Assembly: GCA_963662645.2 (NCBI GenBank)
Contig: OY759762.1
Coordinates: forward strand, 62,001 to 126,000
Direction of reading: 5' to 3'
Length of the DNA stretch: 64,000 nt
DNA from: Aldehydirespirator sp963662645
GTDB lineage: Bacteria; Actinomycetota; Acidimicrobiia; Acidimicrobiales; Aldehydirespiratoraceae
The notes beneath the pieces were generated by a model. That model was given only the letters and a program-made list of their open reading frames with translations. It was not told the origin of the DNA and did no database searches. A program made the position numbers and the translations under genes. Shown here piece by piece: positions 28,035 to 36,883 of the stretch (the stretch's first letter is position 1; every line of letters begins with the position of its first letter).

Positions 28035-28258
28035 CGTCCGTCGCGTTCAGCCCGCACGGCTTCGACCGCGGACTCGGTGACGGTGATGCGCTCGAAGGCA
28101 GCGATCCGTTCCATCAGCTCCCGGCGGGTGGGACGCTGCATGGCCCGGCGCAGCTCGCCCAAGGCGTACTCCGACAGCGACTGACCCTCCAACGCGGCTC
28201 GAGCCTTCAGGCGGCGATGGAGGTCATCGGGGACGTTCCGTATCTGCAACGATGTCAT
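28031..28258 (-). CDS. FitA-type ribbon-helix-helix antitoxin
   Basis: The 75-residue protein opens with SLQIRNVPDDLHRRLKARAA, then EGQSLSEYALGELRR, the ribbon-helix-helix of FitA/VapB antitoxins. A TATGCT box (28265-28270, minus strand) is 6 nt before the ATG, so the mRNA is leaderless. GCAT/ATGC-containing inverted repeats around 28257-28290 overlap this promoter and could be its operator. Confidence 0.85.
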   Translation of the reverse strand: MTSLQIRNVPDDLHRRLKARAALEGQSLSEYALGELRRAMQRPTRRELMERIAAFERITVTESAVEAVRAERDGR

Positions 28259-28368
28259 GCATGAAGCATAGTTGCATGCGATCTGCATGGCACCTACGCC
28301 GATTGGGCCGGCGTGGATCCTGCTAGAGGTCGCTCCAAGAATCGGCGCGGGGGCGAGGGCTGTCGGGG

Positions 28369-30237
28369 CTAGCTCAGCCAGACTTGGTGCAGTTGGACGT
28401 TGCCCTGGTTGTTGCAGAACAGCTCGGTCCCGTCCGCGGGCGAGGTCTGGCCGCAGATGTTGTTGACATTGTCGCGGGCACCGATCGTCCAGTTGACGGA
28501 GCTCCAGAAGATGTAGGCGTAGGAGTCCCGCATGCTCTCCTGGATCCTGTGCCAGAGCTCGACCCGCCGGTCGAGGTCCTCGCTGGCCCTCTGCTCGTAC
28601 ATCCACTCGTCTCGCTGGGGGTCGCAGTAGCGGGGGAAGTTCAACGCGATGAACCCGATCGACTCGCAAGACAGCCACAGCACGCTGCTGTCGGGCTCGA
28701 TCGACCCGAAGTGGCGCCAGTTCACCACTTCGTAGTCGCCCAGCACCACCTGGACGATCAAGTCGTCCTGCAGCGCCTCGGCCAGCCCCACGTTGAAGAA
28801 GTCCCCCCAGGTGTCGGCCTGCAGTTCGGCGGTGCGGGTTTGCTCCACCGACGGCCCCGAGTGCGACAGCGTCACGTTGATCCTGCCGTCGGAGCAGTTG
28901 GACGGGAAGTCCGCGCAATACGACGCCACGAGCGGAGCGGCCCGCTCCGGCATGTTGGTCTCCTGCACGATGTCGGGGTTGCTCCAGACCAGGTCGGGGT
29001 GGAACATCGTGTGCGCCGCCGGGGCGGTTCCCTGGCGGATGAGCGCGACGTAGGCGTCCTGGTCCGCGGCGAACGTCAGCGCCTGGCGGGCCCGGAGGTC
29101 GTCGAAGGGCGGCCGCGTCGTGTTCATCATCGACACGTGCTCGCTGGATCGCACGTTCTCGATGGTCGTCACCCCCTCGGCCTCCCGAAGGGTGAGGGTC
29201 GCCTCGGCGTTGGCCGTGACAACCAGGTCCAGGTCGCCCGCGGCCACCCGCTCCGCCGCGATCTGTGGATCGGTGATCGGGTACACCTCGATGCGGTCCA
29301 GGTACACGTCGATGAGGTCGGCGGCCCAATAGTCCGGATTGCGCACCAGCACCGTCACCTCGTCCTGAACCCGGCTCTCGATCATGAACGGCCCCTGGCC
29401 CACCGGCATCTGGTTCAGCGACGCGTCCTGCAGGGCGCGCCCCAGCCACTCCGACGGCAGGACCATCCCCAGCTGGCCGGTGACGTAGGCCGGGAACGTG
29501 GCCACCGGCCGCGACAGGCGGAACTCCACCGTGAGGTCGTCGATCTTGGCGATGGCGTTCTCCGCTCCGAACGCGGGCCGCACCGCCAGCGAGATGACCG
29601 GGTCGGCGAGCTGCGCCTGGAAAGTGGCAATCACGTCTCCAGCGTCGAGGTCGGTGCCGTCGTGGAAGCGCACTCCCTCCCGCAGCCTCATCTGCCACAC
29701 CGACCCGTCGCCGATCTTGGTGAACGACTCGGCCAGGTACGGGATCGGTCGGCCGCTCGTGTCGTAGTAGGCGAGCGGATCGAACATCGGGTAGGTCATC
29801 ACGTACGCCGACACCGCGAAGCTGTTGGCGGCCGGGTTCAGGCCATCGCCCTCGGCCTCGACCCCGACGCGCAGCGTGCCGCCGAACTGCGGCTGAACCT
29901 CGCTCGGCACCGTCGTCGTCGTGCTGTCGACGGGGACGGTGAGCGGCTCGTCCTCGGCGGCGTCAGCGGGCTGCCCATCATCGGGCTGCTCAGCGTCGGG
30001 CTGCGGGGCCTCAGGCTCTGTCGCCTCGGGCGCAGCGGCACCCGCGCCGTCGCCGTCGCCCACGTCGTCGGCCCCGACGGAGTCGCCCGGTTCCTGGACC
30101 AATACCTCGGCGTCACCGCCGCCGCCAGCCGGAGACTCCTCGCCAGCCCCGCCTCCGCACGCCGCGGCGATCAGCCCAAACGCCAGCATGAGCGCGAGCC
30201 AGCGCGACACACGTTCTCGACCTCCGCGACCAGCCAT
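28369..30237 (-). CDS. ABC-type solute-binding lipoprotein, family 5
   Basis: The 622-residue protein has a lipoprotein signal ending LIAAAC (Cys27), a long acidic Pro/Ala-rich linker to about residue 105, and then a DppA/OppA-type binding domain: FGGTLRVGVEAEGDGLNPA, LREGVRFHDGTDLDAGDV, VGQGPFMIES and ARQALTFAAD. Such proteins carry peptides, nickel or other solutes to an ABC importer. No permease or ATPase gene is nearby, so it is an orphan and may work with a transporter elsewhere. AGGAGG precedes the ATG by about 9 nt. Confidence 0.88.
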   Translation of the reverse strand: MAGRGGRERVSRWLALMLAFGLIAAACGGGAGEESPAGGGGDAEVLVQEPGDSVGADDVGDGDGAGAAAPEATEPEAPQPDAEQPDDGQPADAAEDEPLTVPVDSTTTTVPSEVQPQFGGTLRVGVEAEGDGLNPAANSFAVSAYVMTYPMFDPLAYYDTSGRPIPYLAESFTKIGDGSVWQMRLREGVRFHDGTDLDAGDVIATFQAQLADPVISLAVRPAFGAENAIAKIDDLTVEFRLSRPVATFPAYVTGQLGMVLPSEWLGRALQDASLNQMPVGQGPFMIESRVQDEVTVLVRNPDYWAADLIDVYLDRIEVYPITDPQIAAERVAAGDLDLVVTANAEATLTLREAEGVTTIENVRSSEHVSMMNTTRPPFDDLRARQALTFAADQDAYVALIRQGTAPAAHTMFHPDLVWSNPDIVQETNMPERAAPLVASYCADFPSNCSDGRINVTLSHSGPSVEQTRTAELQADTWGDFFNVGLAEALQDDLIVQVVLGDYEVVNWRHFGSIEPDSSVLWLSCESIGFIALNFPRYCDPQRDEWMYEQRASEDLDRRVELWHRIQESMRDSYAYIFWSSVNWTIGARDNVNNICGQTSPADGTELFCNNQGNVQLHQVWLS

Positions 30238-30420
30238 ATCCAGCGCCTCCTATTGCTTTCGTCGAATCGCCGGGGGGAGGCGGTGATTCTCGCCAGGTGA
30301 AACCTGAGGTTGGAGATGAGGCTAGTTCGATCCGGCGGAGCAATACGAGCCCTGCGACCGCTCACCGGACCGGAACAACGGCACCGGCTTCCGCAGCCTG
30401 AGGGCGTAGCCTCTGCGGCC

Positions 30421-30984
30421 ATGACTCACCGCACCCCGGAAGAACTCGACACCGGCCTGGCGCACGTCCGCAACGCGCCGTCCGACGGCGGGGAGCTCCA
30501 GCTAATCGTGCGGCGGCCCCGCGAGGACGAGCGCGAGATCCTCGACGAGGGCGACCTCGACCTCGAGGTGGGCCTGGTGGGCGACGACTGGCTGGCGCGG
30601 GGCAATCCCCTGTACGAGGGCGGCGGAGCCCATCCCCTCGCCCAGCTGACCATCATGAACTCGCGGGTTTTGGAGGTGATGGCCGGGCCGGTCGAGCGCT
30701 GGCCGCTGGCCGGCGACCAGCTCTACATCGATCTCGACCTCAGCGAGGACAATCTGCCGGCGGGCACCAGGCTGTCCGTCGGCGAGGCGCTGCTGGAGGT
30801 CACGGCCAAGCCCCACACCGGCTGCTCGAAGTTCACCCAGAGGTTCGGCCTCGCCGCCATGCGCTGGGTCAACTCCGAGACCGGCATGAAGCTGAGGCTC
30901 CGAGGCCTAAACACCCGGGTCGTGAAGCCCGGAGCCATCCGCGTGGGAGACCGCGTCACCAAGGTCGCCGGCCTTCGGGGGTAA
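30421..30984 (+). CDS. MOSC-domain protein
   Basis: The 187-residue protein reads HVRNAPSDGGELQLIVRRP at its start, then DLSEDNLPAGTRLSVGEALL and the conserved Cys in KPHTGCSKFTQRFG, with RGLNTRVVKPGAIRVGD at the end. MOSC domains bind molybdenum cofactor-related sulfur or act on N-hydroxylated compounds. The ATG at 30421 lacks a clear ribosome site. The 3' end overlaps the convergent P450 gene by 29 nt. Confidence 0.85.
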   Translation: MTHRTPEELDTGLAHVRNAPSDGGELQLIVRRPREDEREILDEGDLDLEVGLVGDDWLARGNPLYEGGGAHPLAQLTIMNSRVLEVMAGPVERWPLAGDQLYIDLDLSEDNLPAGTRLSVGEALLEVTAKPHTGCSKFTQRFGLAAMRWVNSETGMKLRLRGLNTRVVKPGAIRVGDRVTKVAGLRG

Positions 30985-32230
30985 ATGCCACCGGCATCTT
31001 CAACAGCCCGGCGAACAGCGGCGTGGGCTGGTGCGCCACCGGGCCTGAGGGGTGGATGTCGGGGAGGCGGCTGTAGATCTCGCGCAGGATCACCTGAAGC
31101 TGCAGCCGGGCCAGGTTGGCGCCCAGGCAGTAGTGCTCGCCGAAGCCGAACGCGAGCTGGGTGCGGGGCTGCTCGCGGGTGATGTCGAACACGTCGGGCT
31201 CATCGAACACGCGGGGGTCGCGCAGCGCCGCCGTGAAGCTGCACACCACCTTGCCGCCCTCATCGATCGGCTGGCCGTCGATCTCGGTGTCGGCAGACGC
31301 CGTGCGGCGAATGTTCCGCAGGGGCGCCCGGTACCTGAGGATCTCCTCCACCGCGCCCGGAATGTGGCGGTCCGGGTCCGACACCAGAAGGTCGCGCTGG
31401 TCCGGCCACTCCGCCAGAATGCGGATGGCCTGAGCGGTCGCGGTGCGCACCGTCTCGTTCCCGCCGACCGACATCAGCATCAGGAACCAGCCGGCCTCCT
31501 CGTCGGTGGCGCCCCGCTGATCGCCCTCGACTCCCTCGAGGGTGCCGTTGACGTAGGCCGACATCACCGTGCCGTCGTTGGAGCCCCGCTTCTCGCGGGC
31601 GATCTCCTGGCCGAGCAGGTGGATTTCCAGGCCGGCGGCCAACGCCTGCTCGAGCCGCGCGTCCGGACCTCCGTCAACCGCGCCGACCATCCGGTTGGAG
31701 ATGTCGAGAATCTGCTCGCCGCGCTCGGGAACGCCCAGCAGCTCCGCGATGACTCGCATCGGCATCGGGGCCGCGATGTCGCGGATGCCGTCAGCGGTGC
31801 CGTTGGGCGCGATCCTGTCGATGACCTCCTTGGCGATCGCCTCCACCCGGGGGCGCAGCGCCTCCACCCGCCGGGGCGTGAAGATCGCCGCCACCAGCCT
31901 GCGGTACTGGCTGTGCTTGGGCGGGTCCATGTTGATGAGCATGTTCGACATGGCCTCGACCCTGTCGGGGTCGTAGTCGGCCAGCAGCGCGGTGCGGCGC
32001 TGCGACGAGAACGTCGCCGGGTCCCGCAGCACCGCCTTGACCTCCTCGTAGCGGTGCACGAACCACGCCCCCGTCACCTTCGGTTGCGACGTGCTCGGAT
32101 CGATTGTTCCCGGCTGCCAACCGGTGGCGCCGGCCTCCCGCAGTTCGGCCAACCGCGCGTGGGGACATCCTTCGACGTAGGCGTAGGGATCCAGCAGCGT
32201 CAGCTCGCTCGTCTCAGTCATTGAAGCCAT
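30956..32230 (-). CDS. Cytochrome P450
   Basis: The 424-residue protein has the soluble bacterial P450 pattern: MLINMDPPKHSQYRRLV, I-helix SVGGNETVRTA (Gly-Asn-Glu-Thr in place of AGxDT), EEILRYRAPLRNIRR (ExxR) and heme-binding FGFGEHYCLGANLAR with the Cys ligand. It would hydroxylate a lipid, terpenoid or xenobiotic with an external redox partner; no ferredoxin gene is adjacent. Start options are ATG 32230 and 32221. Upstream (32231-32464) there is only GC-rich sequence with short repeated CGCGCCCGGGC units. Confidence 0.92.
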   Translation of the reverse strand: MASMTETSELTLLDPYAYVEGCPHARLAELREAGATGWQPGTIDPSTSQPKVTGAWFVHRYEEVKAVLRDPATFSSQRRTALLADYDPDRVEAMSNMLINMDPPKHSQYRRLVAAIFTPRRVEALRPRVEAIAKEVIDRIAPNGTADGIRDIAAPMPMRVIAELLGVPERGEQILDISNRMVGAVDGGPDARLEQALAAGLEIHLLGQEIAREKRGSNDGTVMSAYVNGTLEGVEGDQRGATDEEAGWFLMLMSVGGNETVRTATAQAIRILAEWPDQRDLLVSDPDRHIPGAVEEILRYRAPLRNIRRTASADTEIDGQPIDEGGKVVCSFTAALRDPRVFDEPDVFDITREQPRTQLAFGFGEHYCLGANLARLQLQVILREIYSRLPDIHPSGPVAHQPTPLFAGLLKMPVAFTPEGRRPW

Positions 32231-32464
32231 TCTGCCCGAGCCGCGCCGGGACCGCGCCCGGGCCGCGCCCGGGCCGCGCCCAGCCGCGCCACCGGGACCT
32301 CGCCGTACCTACGCCGGATGGCGTCGATGTCATACCAGAAGCGATAAGTCAGCTGACGCGAATCGCACTGGCGCGGCGCGACTCTGGGCCTGATCATTGT
32401 CCCATCGCCCCTGCTCCTCACGGCCCGGGGGCACCGACGGACAAGCTAGACAGGGGAAGTCGCC

Positions 32465-32623
32465 ATGGCCGACACCTACGTCCTAATCCACGGGGCATGG
32501 CACGACGGATCCGGGTGGTCCGACGTGGCCGAGCACATCCGAGCCGAGGGCCACATCGTTCACACTCCGACTCTTGCAGGCAACGGCCACGGCGACGACA
32601 TCGACCGCACGATCGGGCAGTGA
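32465..32623 (+). pseudogene. Alpha/beta hydrolase, N-terminal fragment
   Basis: Fifty-two codons encode YVLIHGAWHDGSGWSDVAEH and ANGHGDDIDRT-like sequence (LAGNGHGDDIDRT), the start of an EstC/alpha-beta hydrolase (HGAWH oxyanion motif). The frame stops before any nucleophile elbow, and the rest of the gene is absent. It is a remnant. Confidence 0.6.
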
Positions 32624-32784
32624 GCTCCCCGCCAGCGCCCATGCGCTCATCGGCGCGCTGCGAGACGAGGCCGGCGCACGATCCTGAAGCTGACGCGTCA
32701 GACGGCGGCTCTTACCACATCCGGTATGTGCCTGCGAAGACTCGGCATTCGTGCCCGTTGGAGTGGGCGACTTAGATTCAAACC

Positions 32785-33515
32785 ATGACGATGACCGGCT
32801 ATCCAGATGTCGGGCTCTACGTAGGGGGTTCCTGGCGGACGACCGCTGACAACCTGCCCGTGATCGACCCGGCCAACGGGCAGGTCATCGGGCGGCTGGC
32901 AAGGGCCGGCCCGCAGGACCTCGATGACGTTCTGGAGGCAGCCTCCAAGGGGTTCGAGGTCTGGAGCCAGACCGCGCCCAAGGACCGGGCCGACCTTCTG
33001 CGCGCGGCTGCGGCGCTGATGCGGGAGCGCCAGGCCGAGATCGCCCACGACATCACCCGCGAGCTGGGCAAGCCGTACCCGCAGGCCAAGCTGGAAGTCA
33101 TCCGGGGCTGCGAGTTCTTCGAACGGGCGGTGCCAGGATCGGAACCACCGGCTGCTTCTTCGAGCCGACCGTGCTCGCCGACGTTCCTGACGACGCCCGG
33201 GTGATGCAAGAGGAACCGTTCGGGCCGCTCGCTGCAATCAACCGGGTGAGCTCGCTCGACGAGGCCATCGAGCGGGCCAACTCGGTGCCCTTCGGGCTGG
33301 CGGCCTACGGGTTCACCAACCGGGCCGACTACATCGACCGGATGGTGGAGCGGGTCGAGACCGGGAACCTGTCGATCAACACGCTGGAGGCCTCGGTGCC
33401 CGAGACCCCGTTCGGCGGCGTCAAGTTCAGCGGGTACGGCCGCGAGGGCGGGATCGAGGGCCTGCGCAACTACATGGTCACCAAGAACGTCTCCCACAGC
33501 ATCTCTATCGTCTAG
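32785..33515 (+). pseudogene. Aldehyde dehydrogenase with an internal deletion
   Basis: The N-terminal 115 codons (from ATG 32785) match an ALDH start: YVGGSWRTTADNLPVIDPANG to VIRGCEFFERAV. At about 33130 the sequence jumps, in another frame, to RIGTTGCFFEPTVLADVPDD, then QEEPFGPLAAINRVSSLDEA and ETPFGGVKFSGYGREGG to the stop at 33515. About 230 central residues are missing, including the cofactor-binding loop and the catalytic Cys region. The TAGATT box 6 nt before the ATG shows a former leaderless promoter. No activity is expected. Confidence 0.8.
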
Positions 33516-33538
33516 CCGAAGGGTCGGCCCGCCGCGAC

Positions 33539-34492
33539 ATGCACTACGCCAGAGGTGACGCCAAGGCCTGCGCCCATGCCAACATGAAGGGAATCTGGGC
33601 CGCCGCGCTCACGCCATTCACCGACGACGGACGTCTCGACGAGGACGGATTCTGCCAGAACGTCCGGCACTGGACCGAGGACCTGGGAATCGCGGGGCTG
33701 TTCGTGTGCGGCAAGCAGGGCGAGTTCTTCTCCATGAGCACCGACGAGCGCGAGCGGTGCCTGGAGCTGGCCGTGGAGGCCGCCGCTCCGGGGGCCCAGA
33801 CCATGATGTCGTGCTCGGACCAGAACCTCGATGTGGTCCTCGATCTCGCCCGCCACGCGCAGGGCGCCGGGGCGCACTACATCGTGGTGCACGCCCCCAC
33901 GCTGCACTTCGTGCACGAGCGCCACGAGACCGTGTACCGGTACTACGAGACGATCTCGAAGAGCGTCGACATCGGCATCGCGCTGTGGAGCCATCCCGAC
34001 AGCGGATATCTGATGTCGCCCCAACTCTGCGACCGGCTGGCGGACCTCGACAACGTGGTGGCCATCAAGTACAGCGTCCCCCGCCCGATGTACGCCGAGC
34101 TCACCGAGCTGGCCTCCGACCGCATCCAGGTGAGCACCGCGTCGGAGGACGAGTGGCTCGACAACATCCTCGAACTCGGCTGGAAGCTCTACCTGTGCTC
34201 GTCGCCGCCCTACCTGCTGCAAACAGCCGCCGACCGGCGAATGCACGACTACACCCAGGCCGCCTTCGCGGGCGATGCGGCCCGAGCGCGTCGCATCAGC
34301 GAGAGCCTCAACCCGGTGCGCGACGCGCTGAAGCGGACCAGGCTGGCCGAGAAGCCCCACGCCCACCAGAAGTACTGGCAGGAACTGCTCGGACAGGTCG
34401 GAGGCCGCGTCCGCCCACCGCTGCTGGAACTGACCGACAACGAGAAGACGGCCACACGCGAGGCCTTCGAGCAATGCGGACTGCGGGTGTGA
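33539..34492 (+). CDS. DapA-family lyase (dihydrodipicolinate synthase-like)
   Basis: The 317-residue protein belongs to the class I aldolase family that includes N-acetylneuraminate lyase and 2-keto-3-deoxy-sugar acid lyases: GIWAAALTPFTDDGRLDEDG, GLFVCGKQGEFFSMS (usual GTTGE replaced) and the Schiff-base lysine in VVAIKYS (about residue 187). The unusual GKQGEF suggests a substrate other than aspartate semialdehyde. ATG 33539 is used; ATG 33584 would start just before the first strand. The intact IlvD/Edd gene downstream suggests a sugar-acid route. Confidence 0.85.
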   Translation: MHYARGDAKACAHANMKGIWAAALTPFTDDGRLDEDGFCQNVRHWTEDLGIAGLFVCGKQGEFFSMSTDERERCLELAVEAAAPGAQTMMSCSDQNLDVVLDLARHAQGAGAHYIVVHAPTLHFVHERHETVYRYYETISKSVDIGIALWSHPDSGYLMSPQLCDRLADLDNVVAIKYSVPRPMYAELTELASDRIQVSTASEDEWLDNILELGWKLYLCSSPPYLLQTAADRRMHDYTQAAFAGDAARARRISESLNPVRDALKRTRLAEKPHAHQKYWQELLGQVGGRVRPPLLELTDNEKTATREAFEQCGLRV

Positions 34493-34509
34493 TCCAGGAA
34501 GGAGCGGTC

Positions 34510-34805
34510 ATGGCAGACGGAACCCGCCTTGCGGCATTCAACTTTCGGAAGTGGATCGACGAACACCGCGATCTGCTCAAGCCGCCGGTCGGCAACCAGC
34601 AGGTCTGGGAGGACGCCGACCTCATGGTCACTGCTTCGAGTGCCGGTCACTCGTACACCGCGTCGAGGTGATCCTGACCAGCATCGTGCGCGACCTGCCC
34701 CCGCTGTTCGAGCGCTTCTACCGGCACGAAGAACTTCGAACCTGCCCTCAATGCGTAACCCTGCATCCCGGCAAGGAACCCCCCGAAGGCTGGGTCAAGC
34801 TGTAG
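34510..34805 (+). pseudogene. 3-hydroxyanthranilate 3,4-dioxygenase with an internal deletion
   Basis: After AAGGAG and ATG 34510 the product reads AAFNFRKWIDEHRDLLKPPV and QQVWEDADLMVT, the N-terminus of HAAO. At about 34628 the frame changes and the C-terminal part follows: CFECRSLVHRVEVILTSIVR, then DLPPLFERFYRHEELRTCPQ and LHPGKEPPEGW, with the CxxC metal site. The central cupin with the catalytic iron ligands is missing (about 85 residues). The intact enzyme opens the ring of 3-hydroxyanthranilate in tryptophan/kynurenine breakdown. Confidence 0.8.
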
Positions 34806-34960
34806 TCGCTCATCCCCGGCTCCTCGCGAGCGTGGCGAGCGGCGCAGACATCAGGCCATGCGTCACCGACATGCACCGCTTCGTAGGCGTCTTGGCCCGC
34901 GTGCTCGACGAAGTCTCCCGCTGAGCCTCACGCGCCGGCCCAGCGCCTAACGTGGCTGCG

Positions 34961-36817
34961 ATGGCTGCTGCACCCGGATCCGGCGAACCTCGCCGCCTGC
35001 ACCCTGCGGCCGGCCCCGATCCGGGGCCCGGGCGGAGCGGGCTGCGGTCATCGGCCTGGTTCGACATTGTGGACGATCCGCTCATGTCGGGCATCTACCT
35101 TGAGCGCTACGCAAACTACGGGCTCACCCGCGAGGAGCTCCAGTCCGACAAGCCCAAGATCGGCATCGCCCAGACCGGCTCGGACCTCTCGCCGTGCAAC
35201 CGGCACCACCTGGAGCTGGCCAAACGGGTGCGCGAGGGCATCCGCGCCGCGGGCGGGGTCGCCTTCGAGTTCGGGGTGCACCCCATCCAGGAGACCGGCA
35301 AGCGCCCCAACGCCGCGCTCGACCGCAACCTCGCCTACCTGAGCATCGTCGAAGTGCTGCAGGGCTATCCCCTCGACGGGGTGGTGCTCACCATCGGCTG
35401 CGACAAGACCACCCCGGCGTGCCTCATGGCCGCGGCCACCGTCAACCTGCCCGCCATCGCGCTGTCGGTCGGCCCGATGCTCAACGGCTGGCACGAGGGC
35501 GAGCGCACCGGCTCGGGCACCATCATCTGGAAGGCCCGCGAGCTCTACGCCGCCGGCGAGATCGACGAGACCGGCTTCATCGACATGGTGGCCTCGGCCG
35601 CGCCGTCGGTGGGCTACTGCTCCACCATGGGCACCGCCACCACCATGAACAGCCTGACCGAGGCGCTGGGCATGCAACTGCCCGGCTCAGCCGCCATCCC
35701 CGCGCCGTACCGGGAGCGGGGCCAGACGGCCTACCGCACCGGGGTGCGGATCGTGGAGATGGTGCGCGAGGACCTGCGCCCCACCGACATCATGACCCGG
35801 CAGGCCTTCGAGAACGCCGTCGTGGTGAACTCCGCCATCGGCGGGTCGAGCAACGCTCCGATCCACCTCAACGCCATCGCCGCGCACCTGGGCGTCGCTC
35901 TCGACAACGACGACTGGCAGAAGCACGGCCTGGCCGTGCCGCTGCTGGTCAACCTCATGCCGGCGGGGGAGTACCTCGGGGAGGACTTCCACCACGCCGG
36001 CGGGGTGCCCGCGGTGGTGGGCGAGCTGATCCGCAGCGGGCTGCTGCCCCATCCCGAGGCGCTCACCGCCAACGGGCGCACCATCGGCGAGAACTGCGAG
36101 GGGGTGCGCATCGCCGACCCCGACGTGATCCGCAGCGCCGCAGAGCCCTTGAAGGAAGACGCCGGCTTCGTGCACCTGTCGGGCAACTTGTTCGACAGCG
36201 CCATCATGAAGACCAGCGTCATCTCCGAGGAGTTCCGGCTGCGCTACCTGTCCGACCCCGACGACCCCGACGCCTTCGAGGGCCGGGCCATCGTGTTCGA
36301 CGGCCCCGAGGACTACCGGGCCCGCATCGAGGACCCCGACCTCGACATCGACGAGCACTGCATGCTCATCGTGCGCGGGGTCGGGCCGGTCGGATACCCC
36401 GGCGCGGCCGAGGCGGTCAACATGCAGCCCCCGGCCGCTCTGCTGGTGCGGGGAGTGCACTCGCTGCCGTGCATCGGCGACGGCCGGCAGTCGGGCACGT
36501 CCGGGTCGCCGTCGATCCTCAACGCCTCGCCCGAGGCCGCCGTAGGCGGCGGGCTGGCCCTGCTGCGAACCGGCGACCGCATCCGCATCGACCTGCGCCG
36601 CGGCCGCGCCGACATGCTCGTCGACGAGGCCGAGCTCGAGGGCCGCCGGGCCGAGCTAGAGGCCGCGGGCGGCTACCCGGTGCCAGAGTCGCACACCCCC
36701 TGGCAGGAGATCCAGCGGTCGATGATCACCCAGATGGACGAAGGCATGGTCCTGCGCCCCGCCCTGAAGTACCGCGACACCGCCCGCACCCACGGCCTCC
36801 CCCGCCACAACCACTGA
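34961..36817 (+). CDS. IlvD/Edd-family dehydratase, probably for a sugar acid
   Basis: The 618-residue protein has the family iron-sulfur cysteines in TGSDLSPCNRHHLEL, TIGCDKTTPACLMA and GYCSTMGTATTMN, plus SVGPMLNGWHEGE and GDGRQSGTSGSPSILN. It is longer than IlvD (about 560) and closer to the size of arabinonate/xylonate-type dehydratases, which make 2-keto-3-deoxy acids; the DapA-like lyase next to it would be the next step. The ATG at 34961 is 7 nt from TAACGT (34948-34953), giving a leaderless mRNA. The 155 bases before it hold a possible stray C-terminal fragment only. Confidence 0.87.
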   Translation: MAAAPGSGEPRRLHPAAGPDPGPGRSGLRSSAWFDIVDDPLMSGIYLERYANYGLTREELQSDKPKIGIAQTGSDLSPCNRHHLELAKRVREGIRAAGGVAFEFGVHPIQETGKRPNAALDRNLAYLSIVEVLQGYPLDGVVLTIGCDKTTPACLMAAATVNLPAIALSVGPMLNGWHEGERTGSGTIIWKARELYAAGEIDETGFIDMVASAAPSVGYCSTMGTATTMNSLTEALGMQLPGSAAIPAPYRERGQTAYRTGVRIVEMVREDLRPTDIMTRQAFENAVVVNSAIGGSSNAPIHLNAIAAHLGVALDNDDWQKHGLAVPLLVNLMPAGEYLGEDFHHAGGVPAVVGELIRSGLLPHPEALTANGRTIGENCEGVRIADPDVIRSAAEPLKEDAGFVHLSGNLFDSAIMKTSVISEEFRLRYLSDPDDPDAFEGRAIVFDGPEDYRARIEDPDLDIDEHCMLIVRGVGPVGYPGAAEAVNMQPPAALLVRGVHSLPCIGDGRQSGTSGSPSILNASPEAAVGGGLALLRTGDRIRIDLRRGRADMLVDEAELEGRRAELEAAGGYPVPESHTPWQEIQRSMITQMDEGMVLRPALKYRDTARTHGLPRHNH

Positions 36818-36883
36818 CCCGCAGCGCGGACAGTCCTATTGACGTACTCCACTGCCCTGAGGGCGACCCTCAGGCGCCGAGCA

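Noticed and set aside
28384..30300. A 638-codon open frame opposite the solute-binding lipoprotein
   Set aside because: The lipoprotein has a signal, lipobox and domain motifs; the antisense frame has none.
32218..32421. Small gene before the P450 with ATGA overlap
   Set aside because: The 67-codon frame is Arg-rich, overlaps GC repeats and has no homology that I recognise.
34806..34923. Fragment ending MHRFVGVLARVLDEVSR, and a similar tail near 37700-37774
   Set aside because: It might be the C-terminus of a lost gene, but it is too short to name, and the similarity of the two tails is slight.
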